Positions 47,648 through 50,139 of a stretch of DNA of 50,139 nucleotides are shown here, piece after piece. A program made the position numbers and the translations under genes. The first letter of the stretch is position 1, and every line of letters begins with the position of its first letter. The notes under the pieces were generated by a model. It worked only from the letters and a program-made list of their open reading frames with translations, was not told the origin of the DNA and did no database searches. Location: the NCBI GenBank assembly GCA_026393575.1, contig JAPKZX010000060.1, positions 1 through 50,139 on the forward strand. The letters run 5' to 3'. This stretch comes from Actinomycetota bacterium (lineage in GTDB: Bacteria; Actinomycetota; Acidimicrobiia; Acidimicrobiales; Ilumatobacteraceae).

Positions 47648-48117
47648 CTCGTTCACACTTTGCGATAACGCGAAGTAATTCATTCTTCGTATTGCTCTCG
47701 ACGTCGAGCGTAGAGCCTTGAACGTTTTAGTTTTCCTGTGCAACCACCCCGGATTTTGGGGTTCTAGACGTAACTTTCAAAAAAAGTTTTTGGTCTTCGC
47801 CAGTTGATGATCTTCGGCCCCTTGTCGGAGTGTTTTCTCATCCTGTGGACAGCCGATGGGTCTTACCTATTTAACTTTCATGCCCTATAAGGCATAGGCG
47901 AGACGCCTCAACCTCGAGTCCAACTTGAGGGTTAGTTACTTGAGGGTTTATCCACACCTCAATCCTCGCAAACCCTTGTCGGTAAGAGATTTCCGCAGTT
48001 TTCGCCTTTGATAACGCAGAAAAATGCGCCCTAGCATATTTGGCGTAATGCAAGACGGAAACCCTTTCCGCTCTTTCGTTTCGTACCAAAAAACATCCAA
48101 ACACGAGGGGCGAATTC
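47648..48117 (+). promoter_or_regulatory. 470-bp structured leader/intergenic region upstream of large surface protein
   Basis: No convincing gene was found. Repeated hairpin potential is visible: palindrome CTCGACGTCGAG (47697-47708); CCCC/GGGG near 47745-47761; ATGCC/GGCAT (47880-47884/47891-47895); AGGCG/CGCCT (47896-47900/47904-47908); CCTCAA/TTGAGG (47907-47912/47925-47930); direct repeats ACTTGAGGGTT at 47923 and 47938; AGGGTTT/AAACCCT (47943-47949/47970-47976); a perfect DnaA-box match TTATCCACA (47948-47956). The clustering between 47880 and 47980 resembles a structured 5' leader. It does not match a riboswitch class I know. GAGGGG at 48105-48110 serves the next gene. Confidence 0.45.
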
Positions 48118-50139
48118 GTGAAACTTTTAATGCGAGGTAGGTCAGTACCTACCCCGACTACTGCGAGAAGCAGAGCGTCGGTCATCAATCAACTCAATCG
48201 AGAACTGCGACGTGCGATGCGCGTTGCTCTCGCACTTTTCATCGCAGCTTCGACTGCACTTCCATTCATGCCGTCATCGATCGCCCTCGCTGACGCCGTG
48301 AACACAAACGTTGCACCTGGTACGAGCAACACCAACAACGTTTCTAACGGATCGCCCTCCGGTACGAACAACACCATCACGCCAACTGTTACTCCAGTGA
48401 CAACACCGGTCAATGCAACTTCGCCCGTTGCAATGCCGAGTGTTCCTACTGGACTCATCATCACTCCTGATGACGAGAAGCTGACGGTGAAGTGGAATGC
48501 ATCTGCAGCGGAAGAGAAGGTCACGGGATACGCAGTGTCCTGGAGCACCGACGGTCGCACGTGGACTCCGGTGACTTCCGCTCGGACGTCAACCAACACT
48601 TCAGTGGTGGTTGAGGGTTTGACGAACGGCGTGGTTGTCTACGTCCAAGTTGCTGCAATCAACTCTTCGGGCACTGGACCGAGCATTTCCTCTTCGGGGA
48701 TTCCCGCCGCAGATGCGTCGGCACCTCGCGGTGCGGCTTCCACCACAACGCCTGCTAGCGGTACTCCTTATGCCGATGCTGTGCGCGCTGATGCACCGGC
48801 AGGGTTCTGGCAATTTGCGGACACTCCTTCGAACACCGTGGCGGATGCAAGTGCGACCGGAGTCTTGACGGGCGTTCCTTCCTTCGGAATGCCTGCCCCA
48901 ATTGGTGGCATTACTGCGGGTTATCTCCAGGGCAGGGAACTGTCATCGAATGTCGACGTGGCGAATGTCTTCACTCTTGAAGGTTGGGTAAACCCATCTT
49001 CGATCAACGGTGATGCTTCGACTGTGGCCCGAGTGGGGAACACCATGAATGGATCGTTCATGCGAGTGACTACGGGCGGAGCTCTGCAATTTATTGGCTT
49101 CGCAAACAGCGTGGTGTCAAAGGTGGAGTCTGTTCGTGGACTTGTTCTGCCAGGTACGTGGTCGCATGTGGTGGCGACATACAGCAACGGCCAAGTGGTT
49201 CTGTATGTGAATGGCGAACGTGTTGGTTCGGGAACTTCCGCAGCATCTGGTGGTGCCTACGTCATTGGAGGCTCAAATGATTCTGGATTTGCCTTCAATG
49301 GCTCCGTAGCGAACTTCGCTGTGTATCGCTCTGTGCTTGCTGCATCGGATGTGTCGGCACATTGGTCTGCCGCCGGGTATCGCATCGGAACAGGAACCAC
49401 ACCTTCAGCACGAGCAGGGGATTCATTCGTCATTGTTGAATGGACAACTCCTGCATCCGATGGTGGTTCTCGCATCCTTGGCTACAACGTTCAGGTGCTC
49501 ACTGCTTCTGGGTGGGTCGACGCAATTGCGAATACATATTCATCATCCACTTCTGCATTTGTCACGCAGTTGGAAAATGGAACACGTCTGTCGAACGGTA
49601 CGGCGTACCAGTTCCGCGTTCGCGCTGTCACCAGCGTTGGTGCAGGTGCCGCAAGCGGTGCAGTCACTGCAACACCTCGTGGATTGGCCTCGGCCCCTAC
49701 GAACTTTGACGTCACCGTTCCTTCAATTGGTCGCGTGAGCCTTGATTGGGCCGCACCGAGCAACAACGGCGGCTTTGCCATTAGCGGTTATCGCGTGGAG
49801 ATCTCTAGCGATGGAAACTCATGGCGCACGTTTGCATCAGCAAGTGCTGACACAACAACTTTGTCGATGACAGATGTTGTGACGGGAACTCCATTTGCTG
49901 ATGAGGTGTATTACTTCCGCGTCCGTGCTGAGTCATCAGCTGGCGCAGGACAAACTTCTGTTGCCGTTCCGGTTGCTCCACGACGTGCAACGCAGCCAGC
50001 ACGTAGCCAGTCGATTGTTGAGAACAATGCTGCACCAACTTCTGTTTTCGAACGGGAGCAGTCTGTCCTTTCTGCAGAAGTAGGAATGATCGATGCAGTT
50101 GCACGTATTTACGCAACTGGCGGTGTACCAGGTCGTGTT
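48118..50139 (+). CDS. Large secreted Fn3 / LamG-domain surface protein, N-terminal part
   Basis: The frame is open from GTG 48118 to the end of the window, 674 codons, with GAGGGG seven bases before the start. The N-terminus is an extended signal peptide: a long basic region (RSRASVINQLNRELRRAMR) then hydrophobic VALALFIAASTALPFMPSSIALA with cleavage before DAV near residue 58. After a Thr/Asn-rich linker come an Fn3 domain (about 118-200), a concanavalin/LamG-like domain (about 220-425, with FWQFADTPSNTVADAS and FTLEGWVNPSS and YVNGERVGSG), and two more Fn3 domains. It probably functions in adhesion or polymer binding at the cell surface; its remainder lies outside the window. Confidence 0.88.
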   Translation, partial: MKLLMRGRSVPTPTTARSRASVINQLNRELRRAMRVALALFIAASTALPFMPSSIALADAVNTNVAPGTSNTNNVSNGSPSGTNNTITPTVTPVTTPVNATSPVAMPSVPTGLIITPDDEKLTVKWNASAAEEKVTGYAVSWSTDGRTWTPVTSARTSTNTSVVVEGLTNGVVVYVQVAAINSSGTGPSISSSGIPAADASAPRGAASTTTPASGTPYADAVRADAPAGFWQFADTPSNTVADASATGVLTGVPSFGMPAPIGGITAGYLQGRELSSNVDVANVFTLEGWVNPSSINGDASTVARVGNTMNGSFMRVTTGGALQFIGFANSVVSKVESVRGLVLPGTWSHVVATYSNGQVVLYVNGERVGSGTSAASGGAYVIGGSNDSGFAFNGSVANFAVYRSVLAASDVSAHWSAAGYRIGTGTTPSARAGDSFVIVEWTTPASDGGSRILGYNVQVLTASGWVDAIANTYSSSTSAFVTQLENGTRLSNGTAYQFRVRAVTSVGAGAASGAVTATPRGLASAPTNFDVTVPSIGRVSLDWAAPSNNGGFAISGYRVEISSDGNSWRTFASASADTTTLSMTDVVTGTPFADEVYYFRVRAESSAGAGQTSVAVPVAPRRATQPARSQSIVENNAAPTSVFEREQSVLSAEVGMIDAVARIYATGGVPGRV

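Noticed and set aside
46600-47700. Insertion sequence carrying the second mftD copy
   Set aside because: No transposase, terminal inverted repeats or target duplication could be found around it.
47880-47980. c-di-GMP or other known riboswitch
   Set aside because: The conserved core sequences of the classes I know (for example the GEMM GACGCAAAGCC core) are absent.
1-50139. CRISPR arrays and tRNA/rRNA genes
   Set aside because: No regularly spaced repeats and no cloverleaf or rRNA-like stretch was recognised on either strand by eye.

Overview
The window looks like a chromosomal segment of a mid-GC actinobacterium, most plausibly class Acidimicrobiia (freshwater or marine Ilumatobacter-like). 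This is inferred from the gene content: an actinobacterial zinc-finger Fpg/Nei glycosylase, two F420/PPOX-type split-barrel oxidoreductases, a DUF4916 protein, a mycobacterial-type MftD homologue, many GTG/TTG starts and at least one apparently leaderless promoter. No rRNA, tRNA, CRISPR array, transposase or phage gene was recognised.

Layout. 1-6.5 kb: 3' end of pstS with a strong terminator, an aldehyde dehydrogenase, a leftward operon (split-barrel oxidoreductase, FAD monooxygenase, DUF3500 protein) and a rightward pair (DUF4916, Nei-like glycosylase). 6.5-10.1 kb: leftward MacB/FtsX-type ABC exporter with a small PPOX protein. 10.2-14 kb: 1-Cys peroxiredoxin, then a TetR regulator divergent from a drug-efflux MFS pump with two tandem palindromic operators between them, then folD. 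14-18 kb: secreted subtilase with Fn3 domains, thioredoxin, and a frameshifted RCC1-repeat surface protein with a poly-threonine linker. 18-22.8 kb: topA, a TetR regulator, inorganic pyrophosphatase, two small membrane proteins and a universal stress protein. 22.9-25.5 kb: leftward zinc/manganese ABC transporter (substrate protein, ATPase, permease) behind three Fur/Zur-like boxes.

25.6-38.7 kb is an accessory catabolic block: cupin, MftD homologue, a leftward operon (DUF2855, tandem DUF1330-like protein, two haloalkane-dehalogenase-type hydrolases), a divergent type I sulfatase plus DAO-type FAD oxidase, an APH-type kinase translationally coupled to a small helical protein, a second DUF1330-like paralogue, and a three-histidine-box desaturase behind an unrecognised gene. 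The families suggest breakdown or modification of halogenated, sulfated or lipid-like compounds, but no substrate can be read from the sequence.

38.7-47.6 kb holds two Gfo/Idh/MocA oxidoreductases, SRPBCC and membrane proteins, an SDR, a GNAT-AAA+ ATPase fusion, small membrane proteins and several damaged genes: a GNAT gene with an internal amber codon, a beta-lactamase-family gene lacking its N-terminus, and a second mftD copy with an apparent 232-bp deletion at a 7-bp repeat. 47.6-50.1 kb is a 470-bp structured leader followed by a large secreted Fn3/LamG protein that runs off the window.

Most notable items: the GNAT-AAA+ fusion; the broken mftD paralogue and the absence of other mycofactocin genes nearby; the DUF2855/DUF1330/dehalogenase operon; the TetR tandem operators merged with a leaderless promoter; the triple Zur-like boxes; and four disrupted genes in one 50-kb window, which must be separated from assembly error.
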